This document shows, piece after piece, positions 23,509 to 36,186 of a DNA stretch of 64,000 bases. Location of the stretch: assembly GCA_021229015.1 (NCBI GenBank), contig CM037781.1, forward strand, positions 39,353,897 to 39,417,896. The letters run 5' to 3'. This stretch comes from Solen grandis. Taxonomy: Eukaryota > Mollusca > Bivalvia > Adapedonta > Solenidae. Under the pieces are notes generated by a model. The model was given only the letters and a program-made list of their open reading frames with translations. It ran no database searches and had not been told where the DNA came from. The position numbers were made by a program, and so were the translations under genes. Numbering within the stretch: position 1 is the stretch's first letter; every line of letters begins with the position of its first letter.

Positions 23509-24088
23509 ATTTCCTATGTTGTTTTAAATTTAATTTGATTAACTTTTTTTTTTATGAACAGAATCCTCCCAATGGCGTTCAGTTTAAATATCACTGTTAC
23601 AAACAATGCACTTGTGTTTGAATTTAATTAAGGACAAAGTAAGAAAGTGGGGGTGGAGGTGGTTAATTATGTGTATTAGATTGTGTATTGGGGAGATGGG
23701 GGACTTGGGGCAGGATGTAATGTAAACATGTTCTGGCCATGTTACAACTCCATAAATACTCTGTATATACAGGCATGTGTATTGGTCTACATATAGCAAT
23801 TATGTATACTTTGTAACTATGTGTAGGGGTGATGAGAAATAGGGTTCTTGTGTATTTAGGTTTGTGTATTGAATGTTTGTATAAATAGTGTATGTGTATT
23901 TAAGTCTTGTTTATCCCAGCTAACAAGGAAGTGACCTTAACTACAAGACTTTGAGTGAAACCAGGTCTTCATACCAGTAACTTGCAATCTGATCAGGGTT
24001 TTTTTCTCATATTAAGGGTTTATGTATTGATGTTTGTATAATCATCGGAAGTTTAATGTAAATTGCTTCTATCTTTACTAATAAGAGT

Positions 24089-24330
24089 TTAACCCTTTCC
24101 CTCATATAGACTCATTTTGATGCACTCAGTAGGTACCACATAAAGCCTGATCTGCAGAAAACCACAGTTAAACCTTACCAAATTTAATTACAAAATCCTC
24201 ATTTCCAGACCACTGAGGAGCAGCGAACAGCATAAAACCGGATCAGCCTGCGAGTTACTCGCAGGCTGATCTGGTTTTATGCTGTTCGCATAGGTCTTTT
24301 CATGGTGTCCTCTATGAGGGAATGGGTTAA
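24089..24330 (-). mobile_element. M1 MITE, full length
   Basis: TTAA-flanked; TIRs TTAACCCTTTCCCTCATA and TATGAGGGAATGGGTTAA; central hairpin intact. Confidence 0.95.
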
Positions 24331-24351
24331 TCCATTCATACAGACACATTT

Positions 24352-24560
24352 TGACACATTTGCAAACAGTACAGATTCTTATTAGACGGCTGTCTGGTAA
24401 GGTTCTGCTCTGTTTGCTCATACAGTATTGTAGCTCAGATTTCAGAGTCTGCACAGCAAACTAAAATACAGTTTCATTCACCATTTAAGGGTCCAGTATA
24501 CCGTATTGATACTCATCAAGTCATAGATTTGTCATGAATATTCATGAGGTAATAGGAAAT
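24352..24560. repeat. Family C repeat
   Basis: GACGGCTGTCTGGTAAGGTT, GTTTGCTCATACAGTATTGT, AGTCTGCACAGCAAA and GAATATTCATGAGGTAATAG are shared with 30800, 35873, 39440 and 41235. Confidence 0.75.
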
Positions 24561-25686
24561 GATGTAAAAACTAGAATGAAAACAAATCATCATGCAGATA
24601 ACTTGAAAGCTGATCAGGTTTTACACTGTTGATTGTGCATAATACCTTTGCCATGAGACATGACAGGCATAATGTTTTAAGCTTTTAGGCTGATATTGCT
24701 TTCATAGGGTGCAGCCTTTCATTAAACATCTAGACTATAAATGTGTGAGAAAGAGAGAGGGTAGTAAAGGGGTATTGGAGGGTTCTGCATTACATGGAGG
24801 AGCGTAATTAGTTTCCAAAAATCTTATTTATTTTATGATGATCAGAAAGCAAGTTTTGTCCAACTTGTATTATCCACATTGTTAAGTTCCTGGGTTCAAC
24901 TATTAGTTTGTGCCTACGGTCTTGAAAAACAGGTCAACCATTGGCTTTCCAAAGGTTTTTTGAAAAACACAAGATAAGAAAGAAAAGTATGAAGAATTAT
25001 GTAGCTTGAATTTTTTTTTCTTATTATTTTCATCATGAAGATGGTATTTTATTTTACACAGTCATGGTCATATAGAAAATAAAATATTTTCACATTTTGA
25101 TGCTCTTGAAAATATATTTTTATGATCACTTGATCTTGCTATATTATAAACAACTATCTTCTTTTACACCATGTGGATCCTCACTTTCATTGCTACAGGA
25201 GAAATACTCTTATTTTTCTTGCTTCAAAATTGAGGGAAATAAAATCCATATTGATCTTGAAATGGCTGTGTTGCTGCTGAAAGCCCGTGTGTGTAGCACA
25301 CCTGTCTGTCCCACGTGTCGTTTTTACCTACCTGTATTGATTGTCTACTTACGGCTCATCCTTCCTCTCTGTGGGCCAGGTGCACCCAACATAGAGGGAT
25401 GTATACCACTCCAGCCTGCCTTTCACCACTCAGTTGATTTAAGTAAAGAAAGCACAGTCAAATTCCCAGTTATTTGAAATACTTGGTCCAGCATTTTATT
25501 TCAAATTAGGCATGTTCTTAGATAAGAGTTCACCCCATCCACTATTTAATGCGGTGCCCATAATATGTGTATGATTTGTTTAAATGTTATTATGATATAT
25601 AAATGTAGATGAAAATGACAATTGATGATGAATATTTATATCATAGCTTTTATCTTTTCATGCATAAATGGATACCATAAGCAAGA

Positions 25687-25928
25687 TTAACCCTTTCCTT
25701 CATATAGACTCATTTTGACACACTCATAGGTACCACATAAAGCCTGATCTGCAGAAAACCACAGTTAAACCTTACCAAATTTAATTATAAAGTCCTCATT
25801 TCCAGACCACTGAGGAGCTGCGAACAGCATAAAACCTGATCAGCCTGCGAGTTACTCGCAGGCTGATCTGGTTTTATGCTGTTCGCCATAGGTCTTTTTA
25901 TGGTGTCCTCTATGAGGGAAAGGGTTAA
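25687..25928 (-). mobile_element. M1 MITE, full length
   Basis: TTAACCCTTTCCTTCATATA to TATGAGGGAAAGGGTTAA, with intact hairpin. Confidence 0.95.
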
Positions 25929-26416
25929 AAATCATCTTACAGAATGAAATGGTCAGACTTTCAATCAATGAAAAAAATTAACCTACCTTAATCCTTTATT
26001 TAAAAATTAAAAAAATTGATATAGATAGAAAATTGAAATTATAATGTGCTAAAAAAATGTTGAAAAAAGAAATACTGATGAGTTTGATATTATGTAGATA
26101 CTGCAATAGACATACCTATAAATTTTGAGTTTACCAGATATAAAGATGAGTCTGAGAATTATGCTGATTAAAAGTTATATTTAATACCTATAATTGATAT
26201 TGCAAAGATGTATTTCATTTTGCAGTGACAAGTATAACTTCCCCAATAGCAGAATTTAACTCTGTAGCTCATAAAGGTTCATGTACAAATTTATGACTTG
26301 GTGATTTTTTTTCTTTGCTGTGAATACTTAGTAAGATGATACAATATACAGAATGACCCAGATTAGACAGATCCTAAAGAGCTGACTGGTCTGGGTCTGC
26401 CCTGTTTTCCAGTATG

Positions 26417-26657
26417 TTAACCCTTTCCCTCATAGAGGAAACCATGAAAAGACCTATGCGAACAGCATAAAACCAGATCAGCCTGCGAGTAACTCGCAGG
26501 CTGATCAGGTTTTATGCTGTTCGCTGCTCCTCAGTGGTCTGGAAATGAGGACTTTATAATTAAATTTGGTAAGGTTTAACTGTGTTTTCTGCAGATCAGG
26601 CTTTATGTGGTACCTATTGAGTGCGTCAAAATGAGTCTATATGAGGGAAAGGGTTAA
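26417..26657 (+). mobile_element. M1 MITE, full length
   Basis: Opposite orientation to the copy 500 bp upstream; both TIRs and the hairpin are intact. Confidence 0.95.
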
Positions 26658-26689
26658 AAATAAGTCTATACAAGTCAAAGGGATAAAAA

Positions 26690-26765
26690 CAGCCGGTTGT
26701 CAGGATAATGTGATATCAAGCTGTGGTATCATGCCTCTTGTCAACTGCATGACAATCTGGTGTGT
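26690..26765 (+). mobile_element. SINE family B fragment
   Basis: GTTGTCAGGATAATGTGATA and GGTATCATGCC match the B body; the rest is lost. Confidence 0.6.
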
Positions 26766-28730
26766 TCTAAATATTGTCTTAATAGCCTCAATTACCAGTA
26801 GAAATAATCTCTAATTGATTGATCGAGCATCAGCTAGACATTAAAGACATAAAGCTGGAGAGAGACAGGGATCAGCTATAATGAATTCCAATTCTGATGT
26901 CAAATATTAATATTTTGTATGCTGAATATCTCTTGTATGAATGCTGCTTTCAGTTCAGTTTATGATTGATAACAATTACGTCATTTAATATGGATTGCTT
27001 TACATCACCAGTGCCTGTCTTAAATTTAAAATCAGGTTAAAAACTGAAGCTTAGAATTGCTTGCAAAATGGTGTCTATTGTGCCCAGACATGGCTCATTC
27101 ATCATCAAACTTTTCTGAAACAGACTTCGTGGAACATGATTTAGCCTGTCTCGTGTGTTAAACGTATGGTGAGATTTCATCCATATGCAGCGTAGCTGGC
27201 TGGTAACATTTCAGTCATTGATTGGCAAAATGGAGATGACGAGAAGACAAGTGATGTGGTTACAGCCCAGACTTCTGTGCATTTGCTGTGTTGAGCCTTA
27301 AAGCTGTGCACCGTGCCACATTACCAGATTGATGTATGCTTGTTTCATTGATTTGATGTCTCTGAATCTTAGGGGTGAGAGGGGAGGGGGGTGTAATTTT
27401 AAATTGTATTTGTAAAGTCACCTTCAAAGAATAATGTTGGAATCCTGCCTCTTAAATTCTCATGAAAATACCACTGATAATACTATAAAAAAGACTTGGT
27501 TTTGAAAAGGTCAAATATTTATAATGGCCATGATATTGGCAGATCTCCTGTGAAAACGTTCTCTTCATGGTAATGATTTATGTATGGTGACTGATGTTGT
27601 AATGACCTTATTGCAAAACTTACTTCAGTTGTTGCCAATGCTGCAAAAATATACGGAACATCTCATAAGATTTAATGGAAACCTATATATTTCAGGCCAT
27701 TGTTTACTTCATTCTTTTACATTATGTGACTGTAATTAGGGTTTTAGCATGGTCTTGGTGCTATTTTTTAGGGTCATCACAAATTATATTATTTTAAAGG
27801 GAGTGAGATTTAACCAGGCAAGGTCCTAAAAAAAATAGATATACAGAAATTTCCTGTGTCATTTCATGGAATTTCTAATGTTAGACTACCAGTTCATTGT
27901 TATAATCAAAGCGCTGAAGACACTGAAGTTGTGTGTGTCTCAAATGAAAGAGTGTTTGAAGAGTGCAAGTTGATCTCCAGTAATTAAATTCATTTTGATA
28001 AGCAAAAGAAATGCGGTATTCCTGTTCTCTCAGCGCTATCAGAGCTTTGATTTGTATTCATGCAGTACCTTATCTACAACAGACTATTTATAGACTGAAG
28101 TAATTATGAAAATTTTCTGCATAGGTCAGAGGCTCCAAACTCATTTTGGATAGTAGATATACAGGCTCTGAGGTCGATAGATTGATGTGATTATTAGTTT
28201 GTGTGATTATTAGTATGTTACAATGATTTGTTTTGGACTTCACTTCACATAACAGCCTAAAATGACCAAAAGCTGCACATTTACTATCAAATTTATTTGC
28301 GAGCCACCTTTGCATTGAAACAAACTATTGGCGCGCTTGGTAAAGTGATCACATTAAAAACAGTTATATCATTTGATTGCAGTTACATTAGCATAGAAAA
28401 ATAAGTCCTATAATATTTTCATGTCACAAGCGAATTTTGTAGCCTCTAAGTATTTATTTTTGACACAGCATTGATTTTTCAGCATTTTGCTAAATTCTAG
28501 TATACTTATGTTGTAGAGATATATACAATTGTTTGATCATATTCACACTTTTGAGAGGTTATTCGGTTTTAAATGTAGGAGAACGGGAGTTGAAAATGTA
28601 GTACTATAGTTGGTGTGACTGACATCACGCACAACTAAAAATGCTCCTTAGAAGTTAAATGAATAGTAAAGAAAATTTTTATGGCCAAAAATTTTTTTCC
28701 GACTTGTTGTGAAGACCAACAAAATTGGCC
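26766..28730. other. Intronic or intergenic, nothing recognised
   Basis: No coding exon or repeat recognised. The stretch around 27140-27330 is less AT-rich than its surroundings. Confidence 0.4.
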
Positions 28731-28963
28731 TGAATGACCAACAAGTAATTCATGGCCATGACCTTGATTGTGAATGACCAACAAGTAATTCATGGCCATG
28801 ACCTTGATTGTGAATGACCAACAAGTAATTCATGGCCATGACCTTGATTGTGAATGACCAACAAGTAATTCATGGCCATGACCTTGATTGTGAATGACCG
28901 GCAAATAATTCTTGGCAATGACCCTGCAGTATAGGACAAACAAACAATTCATGGTCATGAACA
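28731..28963. repeat. 40-bp minisatellite, 4 identical units plus 2 decayed
   Basis: Four units of exactly 40 bp (28731-28890), each starting TGAATGACCAACAAGTAATT, appear identical. A degenerate fifth unit (to 28929) and a partial sixth follow. Confidence 0.95.
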
Positions 28964-29109
28964 TACTTTAACAATTCTCAAATCAGAACTTTCATTGGGA
29001 TTTTCATGTGAAAATGGATTTTGATATTCCTTTAAGGTAAATTTCATTTTTACGCAAAATTCTTTTTTTTCTGTTCATGCATTTTGCATTTATGAGTGGT
29101 TCAGTGAAA

Positions 29110-29535
29110 ATGTTAAAATTATTATGTGTCATATTGTTTTTGTCAGAGTTGTCTGTCTGTCCAGCTTCTGTCACACTTTTTTGTCCGGAGCATAACTTAA
29201 AAAGTGTCAAAGCTATTAACTTCACAGGTGAATAGGTCTCATGGAGGAGAACTGTCACAAGAACTGTAACTCTACGCATCATATTTTTGGAGTTATTGCC
29301 CTTCATAGGTGAATAGACCTCACAAAGGAGAATTGCAGTGCACAAGAACCTTAATTCTGCAAATCATATTTTTGGAGTTATTGCCTGTTGTTTAAATTCA
29401 TATTCAATCAGGTTTTGTACAGAGCATAACTCATGCACTTTGAGACATATATCCTTGAAACTTCATAGCTTGATGGCCGTTATGGATGATAATTGCAGTA
29501 CACAAGAGCATAATCCATTTCCAAGGCTTCTTGTT
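29110..29535 (+). repeat. Family D dispersed repeat
   Basis: TCTGTCTGTCCAGCTTCTGT, GGAGCATAACTTAAAAAG and TTTTTGGAGTTATTGCC recur, two to three internal units. Confidence 0.7.
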
Positions 29536-30794
29536 AGGATTTTTCCTCTTTTATACAATTTTGTGTCCTTAAGATAACTCCAGTGTGACTCATACTATTG
29601 AAATTAAATTTCATATATGTTATCCTAATTATTCTCTTACATGTGAAAAATAATAATGTATTCCTATTTTTCAAGTCACTGTTTGAAAAAGTGAGCTAAT
29701 GTTTTGGTCGCTGAAATTATGGTAGATCTACTTTTTCAAAGCAAATAAAGCATATGTCACTGTGTGCCTCAGTGTATGTGTGTATGTGAGGGGATGGGGG
29801 TGGGGGGAGGGAGACATCAGTTTTCTATGAAAAGAAATCTCTAGTTTCTCTTTATGAAGAAAAGAAACAAATTCTTACCACTTTTGCTAATCCTTGGTAA
29901 TGGCCTAGGAATCAAATGAAGGATTCTTGTTGTAATGGTCTAGAGCTTGAACCCACAACCTTTTAGATTTAAAAGAAGCTGTCTGATCTGGGTTTGCTCT
30001 GTTGGCCAAGCCATCATGTCAGTTTGCATTAGGGGGTTTATATTTTGTTCCATATGAGTATAGGGATGTGTTGAGGCTAGTATTTAGAGATATTGTGGTA
30101 CACTGAATGATTAAGCCTTGATAATGACATAAGATGTATCCATTAATAAGTTTAAGAAAAAGACCAGTGCAGCATTCAAGTGCATGGACACCCTGGAAAG
30201 CTTTATAACTTAGTTAACTGATTCTCTATGCATTTTTCATACCTTATAAAGCACAACTTTTTTGTAGCTCGTTTTGCTGCAGTTTCTTACAATACAGACT
30301 GGGCAGCTTGAACACAATCTTAACGAAGGAGACTGTGTAGATATTTGACCTGGGGCCACCATACCTTTATAATTACTCATGGTTAAAATTGACTCAGTAG
30401 GGCATATACCGAAGGGTTATGCTTGTTTGGCTGCATTAAACCATCACCTAATGATTTGATGCCTTGGAGGAACTGTCTGATCTGGGTCTCCATGCAGGGA
30501 TCCAGCCATTTACCTCAGGGAGTCTCCAACAGAGATATGTCGGCTAACTATGAAAATTACCATGCATAGCCAGCTACGAAATTTGCCGTATGTGGGGTGG
30601 GTGGGGGTTGACTTCTTCCATACCTTCAACCCTAGTTCCACTTCTACCTTTTAAGGTTTTCCAAGGAGGGCCCATTGGTTTTACTGGTGGGGGGTGGGGG
30701 GGGGTCCCAACATTTTTCCCAAAAGGGTTTTTCTTTTTCTCCTTTACTCATAATAGATGAAGCACAGGGGGAGGAGTGCCCCCTCCCCTTCTGG
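29536..30794. other. No gene seen; family C traces
   Basis: GAAGCTGTCTGATCTGGGTT near 29976 and GAACTGTCTGATCTGGGTCT near 30470 are short family C traces. G-rich runs occur near 30590-30710. Confidence 0.45.
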
Positions 30795-30799
30795 ATCTT

Positions 30800-30945
30800 C
30801 ACATGGTCTCCACTGTTTGCTCATGCATTATTGTAGCTCAGGTTCTACTCAGTCTTCATTGCCAAGAAAAATCCATTGTTGCCTATAACAATAATAAAGC
30901 CCAGTAAATTATATGAATATTTATGAGGTATAAAAGGGTCAACTT
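30800..30945. repeat. Family C repeat, partial
   Basis: GTTTGCTCATGCATTATTGT, CTCAGTCTTCATTGCCAAGA and GAATATTTATGAGGTATAAA match the family. Confidence 0.7.
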
Positions 30946-31256
30946 GTGGTGAAAGTTTCCGTTGTCTTTGATATAGTGTTCAAAATTAACTCCTGGCATT
31001 AAGTTCCATATGGCACCTTCATTGTACTGTGTACCTTTCTGACTTGATGTTGGAAATATAGATCAGGCTTTAACTAGTTACTGATGTATACTCCATATAG
31101 TTTCCCATGTCTATTGTTACTGTTTTTTCTATGAAAATAAACAAGTCAAGTTTACATTTTGCTGTCCATCTTGCATTTGTAACAAAATTATGGTATGGTC
31201 CTTGGACTTTGAGGTTTGGGGATGTTGTTGTTGTTGTATCAATCTGATTTGCTATT

Positions 31257-31526
31257 TTAACCCTTTCCTTCATAGAGGAAACCATGAAAAGACCTATGCG
31301 AACAACATTAAACCAGATCAGCCTGCGAGTAACTCGCAGGCTGATCAGGTTTTATGCTGTTCGCTGCTCCTCAGTGGTCTGGAAAGGAGTATTTTGTAAT
31401 TAAATTTGGTAAGGTTTAACTGTGGTTTTCTGCAGATCAGGCTTTATGTGGTACCTATTGAGTGCGTCAAAATGAGTCTATATGAGGGAAAGGGTTGAAA
31501 TGACTCTATATGAGGGAAAGGGTTAA
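31257..31526 (+). mobile_element. M1 MITE with duplicated 3' terminal unit
   Basis: Full length, but the 28-bp terminal unit (ATGAGTCTATATGAGGGA and neighbours) is present twice, an early stage of the array at 15173. Confidence 0.92.
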
Positions 31527-33148
31527 GTATTCTATACATTTATGTGTAGCTGATATGTTTCAGTTAATAATTGGTTTGATATTGATTGTCAGGACCAAAG
31601 GTCTCACCTGAACTTGGATAATAATCAGAACCTCCTTTCCTTGATAACTATAGATGAAATACATGTCCATGTTGACACACATACCATCAACACTTGGTGA
31701 AGCAATTCTTGGGACACGTGTCCCAGTGCTCTGATACCCTGTTAAATATTACATGATAGGAGAACTCAGCGTGGCGTGGTTCTAAGGCTGTCAGGAATTG
31801 ATCCATGAATTTTTTAATTTGCACATGATTTGACAGAAGATAACGGTTAATACTGTTACAAGTGATACTTACACTCCACAAATTGTGCCAAAACCGTTTA
31901 AAAATGTATGGATTTTTAAGATTTTATGGTGTTAGGTTTCTCCTCGGTGTACTGAGTAACTTGGGAGGCCTAGCATTCTATCCTTTTACTAATCCCCACG
32001 CATGGTCATCAATTAATTAGAAAATGATTGTTAGCCATTACTATAGAAGAAGTCTACCAAGAATAGTTTATCAATTGATGAGTGGCATGATTTTCAATAT
32101 AATATAAATTAACCGTTTACACAAAATGTGTTTATATGAAATACATGGAGTAATACCTTGCCCATCTAGACAAACCAACTGATTGTGTGATTTGGATATA
32201 ATTAATTCAGGAAATCTAGTTTTGAAATGGTGTAAAAAATACTTTCTGAATAAGAATTTACATTAAAATACAAATAATTCCTACTTGTAGTAATGTTCTT
32301 AGTTTTAAGCCAGCTTATTAAGCAAAGCAGAAATACTTGATTTCAAAAGTTACTGATTAATAATAGGTGCTAAGTGCTATATAAAGTCTATGACTGGATT
32401 ATAGCACGTAGTGGTCAGGGATCAAGCTCTCAACCAATCCTACACCTTCCCCAAGGTCATGAAAGTTTTTCAAAAAGAAGTTAGAGCAGTGAATGTGACA
32501 CTGATGCTGACAGGTGCTCCCTTGATCTGGAGATGGAACCCGCTCTGAACCTGGGGATGTTGAACATGATCACATTGGTGTATTGATTTTGTAATCTTGA
32601 CTCGTATAAATTGTCAATCTGGCTATAAAAAAATACATCATTCTACAACTTGGAGCTCGCAAATCCTGTCTGGTGTAACTGTGTGGAATGTGTGTGTATC
32701 TTTTTTTTTTTCAGAGAATTTTTTTTTGGGGGGGGGGGGGGGGAGATTTAAAACCTGTATTAAAAAGGTCTGGAAGAGCATGGCTTGAAAAGAAAAAAAA
32801 TGAACTCAAGATCCAGATGTTATTGGATATGGGTATGATAAAGCTGGAGGGTAGAAATAATTTGGTAAATTTTCCATTTACAGATTTTGTTGCGAGCTTT
32901 AAACGGCATGAATGGAAGTTATGCTTATGTGATAGGTATCCTTGAAAATATGACTCAGTTCAATACACAATCTTTCTTTCAAAATGCTGTTTAAAGTTTA
33001 AAAGAAATTTAAAAAGGAAGTCCTTCATATTAATTTTATCTGCATTAAAATAACTGGGAAAACTATTAAAAAGTTAAAAAAAAATCAAAATGCTTAGAAA
33101 AAGAAGGAAAAAAACAACACACATCATGTTTTGGATTCATAGGAATCT
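31527..33148. other. Intronic or intergenic, nothing recognised
   Basis: T-run and G-run near 32701-32743; otherwise AT-rich without coding signal. Confidence 0.4.
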
Positions 33149-33192
33149 GTTGCCTAGCAACAAGCCCAGCATCCCCTGGTTGCTATGGTGAT
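33149..33192. promoter_or_regulatory. Candidate RFX X-box pair
   Basis: GTTGCCTAGCAAC (33149-33161) is a nearly perfect palindromic X-box. A second GGTTGCTATGGTGATG follows about 17 bp later. RFX factors bind such sites in metazoans. It lies 1.8 kb upstream of the proximal LDB exon, so it could belong to its promoter; this is inference only. Confidence 0.4.
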
Positions 33193-35001
33193 GATGTAAT
33201 GACTGTAGATATATATATATAGGGCGGTAATGGGTCACATGGCAAGGAAAACTGAAGCCGGCTAGTGTATTGGCATTTTTGATGTATTGATCAGACCGGC
33301 AAGGTGTCAGAACATGTTGTATGTCGAACTAGCAGTGGCTTCATTATTGATGCGTCAATCTCTGGAACAGACTATAACAAGCTGTGTCTGGGCTATTTTC
33401 TACACAGGTCTCTAAGTGTTTTACATGGGTCTATACACAGGGGAAAATTTACACTGCACAAAAACAGGCTCACCATTTACCTACATTTTCCCGTTTTCTT
33501 ATCACTTGCCAATTTTCTAATTCGAAACAGGTAGTCAATAATTTTAGCCCTGGCCTGTGTAGAGAGCTGTACTGTTAAGTTAGACTGAGTTGCTGAAGAC
33601 CAGATTGTTGCTACCTGCACTAGCCTTAGCTCTCCCCAATCCAAATTTTCTCTCTCTCTTCAGGCCTCCAATCTTGCTTCACAATTGTAAATGAAGTAAT
33701 CTATATACATGAGATGTGTACACGTAGGACTGCAGCAGTGTATGTGATCACATGTACACTTGTCCAATACTTGAACTGAGTGTGTATATACCCTCACTAC
33801 ACTGGACACCGCTTTTTTGTGTATTTTTTCTCTACTCTCCCTGTGATATGGCACACACGCTCCCTGCACCAGTGGTACAGAGCTGTAATTAAGTGCATGC
33901 ATGAGAAAAAAAAATGCCTCTAGTCTTTGCCCAACATTACTGCCTTCCACCGTAATGCAGACAGAGAGTCAAAATACGCCTAATTAGGGCTGATCCTGTA
34001 CTAGGGAAGAATGGAGAGACGAATGTTATTGGATCAAGAATTGAGAAATAAACACTTGGCAGAGTCTTGGACTGCCGTGGAATGACAGTGTGTTGTGTAT
34101 AACGTGACAGTGTGGATGTTTTGTGTGAGAAAAAATAAACTTACAGTGGCCATCAATATAGGTTGTAGTGTTCTGTGGCCATAGTCAAGGGAGAAATTAA
34201 ATTACTGACACACATCTATCTATAAAATCATGTGACTTTCAAGATGTGAAACACTGATATAGGGAATTCCTGTAATGATTTATTTTTCCATGTCAGTGTT
34301 ATGTTCTAATTAAGGATATTAATTGATTTTTATTTGGATCAACGGAAACATGAGTTATGGCAATTCAGATTGGGGCTTCAATTTAATGACTTGGCACATG
34401 TAGTGAGTTTAAATTCCTGGCCTGGCACGGGAACAACATTTGATTACATCTTTTTTATATGAAAGTGAATCATGTGAACATGAGTGTAGTTACGTATTCA
34501 ATATTCTACAGTATGTTGTGATAACTTCAGCTTGACCAGTTGGGTCCATTGAGAAATGTTGAGAGTCGTTAATTCAGTCAGACAAACCTGTGTAGGTGGA
34601 ATGTGACCCTAGCTTCATGTATACATGTACACTGTGTTTACACCAGTATCAGACTGTGATCACATGACTGGTCACATGACTAGACTAGGGCAGCACATGG
34701 ATTGCATGCATTTTTAGTTCTCTCAACCTGTCTACTTGTCATATCTCCTTCCAGTTTGTGTGGTCTGGTATAATTATCTAGGTCTAACTGTCCACTGGTG
34801 CTAAGTTGGGAGGACATTTCCAGTTGAGCTGGGGCCAGGTTCAGATATAGACAATGCCAGGGCCCTATACTTGAGTTTAAGTGCATGTATATACATGCAT
34901 ATTGTTGATACATAGAGATGCTGGAAGACCTATGGCTTTGTGTTGGACATACAGTATTATTAACATGCATATAAGCGCCATTATACTAACTGTTATTTTC
35001 A
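33193..35001. other. Upstream of proximal LDB exon, promoter not resolved
   Basis: No repeat family recognised for 1.8 kb, unlike the surrounding DNA. This would fit a constrained regulatory region. TATAAG at 34970 and TACTAAC at 34984 are noted. Confidence 0.35.
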
Positions 35002-35232
35002 ATGGATTATAAGATGGAGTATAAGATGTTGAACGCGGGCCTGGCGCCTGCTCCCCCGGGGATGCCTGCAGGCATGCCGCCCGGGATGCCCCAAGGTATG
35101 GGGCCTATGAACACTGACCCATTTTACTCATCACCGTTTTCTATGTATACCAACAGGCGCCACGCACCATATATGGGACAGCCAGATTACAGAATCTATG
35201 AGCTGAACAAGAGACTGCAGCAGCGGACAGAG
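35002..35232 (+). CDS. LDB: LDB proximal first coding exon
   Basis: ATG at 35002 opens a frame of 77 codons ending at the donor GAG|GTGAGC (intron from 35233), phase 0. The first half is rich in Pro-Gly-Met repeats (about residues 18-36). The second half contains TDPFYSSPF, then RRHAPYMGQPDYRIYELNKR, closely matching the N-terminus of vertebrate LDB2 (HDPFYSSPF...RRHTPYM) and the start of the dimerisation domain. Methionines at residues 5 and 9 are alternative starts; I took the first because no in-frame AUG precedes it closely. A TATAAG lies at 34970-34975, only about 27 bp upstream of the ATG, which is too near for a conventional leader, so the 5' UTR and promoter are unresolved. An internal AG after a pyrimidine-rich stretch (35155-35156) can act as acceptor for the distal exon, leaving 35157-35232 as a common exon. 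Confidence 0.88.
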
Positions 35233-35564
35233 GTGAGCAATGACACTATCTTTCTTTTTTCTTTTCTTTCTATTTTTCTGCCCTCCTTTCATTTCTTCCT
35301 GTTTTTCTGTCTTTATTTACTGTCTCAGTCACTGTCATTGTCACTTTCTATGTTTCTGATATATCTTCATTTCTTGATTCTCCCCACCCCCCTTTTTCCC
35401 CCTTTCTCAATCTCTCTTTGGAATGTGTATATAGTGTTAAAATGAGTTGTGGAGTCCATTTTATCCATACTTGAGTATATATGTCTAGGGGTTACAACAT
35501 GCCTACATGCACAGTTACATTTTGTATACCATATTCAACCCTTACCTCATACTTGCTGTCAAGA

Positions 35565-35860
35565 CCGTCACCAGTGGCTGAGTAGCTAGTGTGTCTGCTT
35601 CGTGAGTGGGAGGTCGTTGGTTTGATCCCTGGCTGTGTCGTAAAAATTAGTACTCGTATATCTCCCTTGCTTGGCACTCAGTATATAAGGGTAGTTCTAG
35701 GACTGGTTGGCTTGGTGTCAGGATAATGTGACTGGGTGTGGTATCATGCCACATGTCTGTGGTGTGATATTGCAGTATGGCAGCACCATATCTGTCTCAA
35801 ATAGACATAGTCTCCAAATGACTGATATGCTGTCGGTAGGACGTAAAACCCAACAAATTT
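35565..35860 (+). mobile_element. SINE family B, full length
   Basis: The tRNA-like head CAGTGGCTGAGTAGCTAGTG with TTGGTTTGATCCCTG as B box, then AGTTCTAGGACTGGTTGGCT, ATCATGCCACATGTCT, CTGTCTCAAATAGACAT and GGACGTAAAACCC. It lies in LDB intron 1, sense orientation. Confidence 0.88.
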
Positions 35861-35872
35861 GCTGGCAAACAG

Positions 35873-36060
35873 AGCAGACCCAGATCAGACAGCTCCTTCC
35901 AGGAGCTTTCTGATCAGTGTCTTCTTTGTGCTCATACAATATTGTAGCTAATATCCTACTCAGTCTGCACAGCAAAGAAAAATCCATTGTTCCACATACC
36001 AATTTAACTTCCATCAAGTCATAAATTTGAACATGAATATTCATGAGTTAAGAAAGGTTA
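35873..36060. repeat. Family C repeat
   Basis: CAGATCAGACAGCTCCTTCC folds back on AGGAGCTTTCTGATC. It ends GAATATTCATGAGTTAAG. Confidence 0.75.
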
Positions 36061-36186
36061 AAGCATACTGCATAAGAATGCAGTATATATTATTTCAATA
36101 TGTGTTTAAATGACACATTGTGTCCATTATGATTGTTAAGTAAATAATGCTACATATAGAAAGGTTACAAAACCTTAAAGTGATGT

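Noticed and set aside
25097..25477. 126-codon plus-strand open frame
   Set aside because: No recognisable domain, AT-driven composition at the start, no splice or promoter context; likely chance.
34970..34975. TATA box for the proximal LDB promoter
   Set aside because: About 27 bp from the ATG leaves no room for a leader; probably chance in AT-rich DNA.
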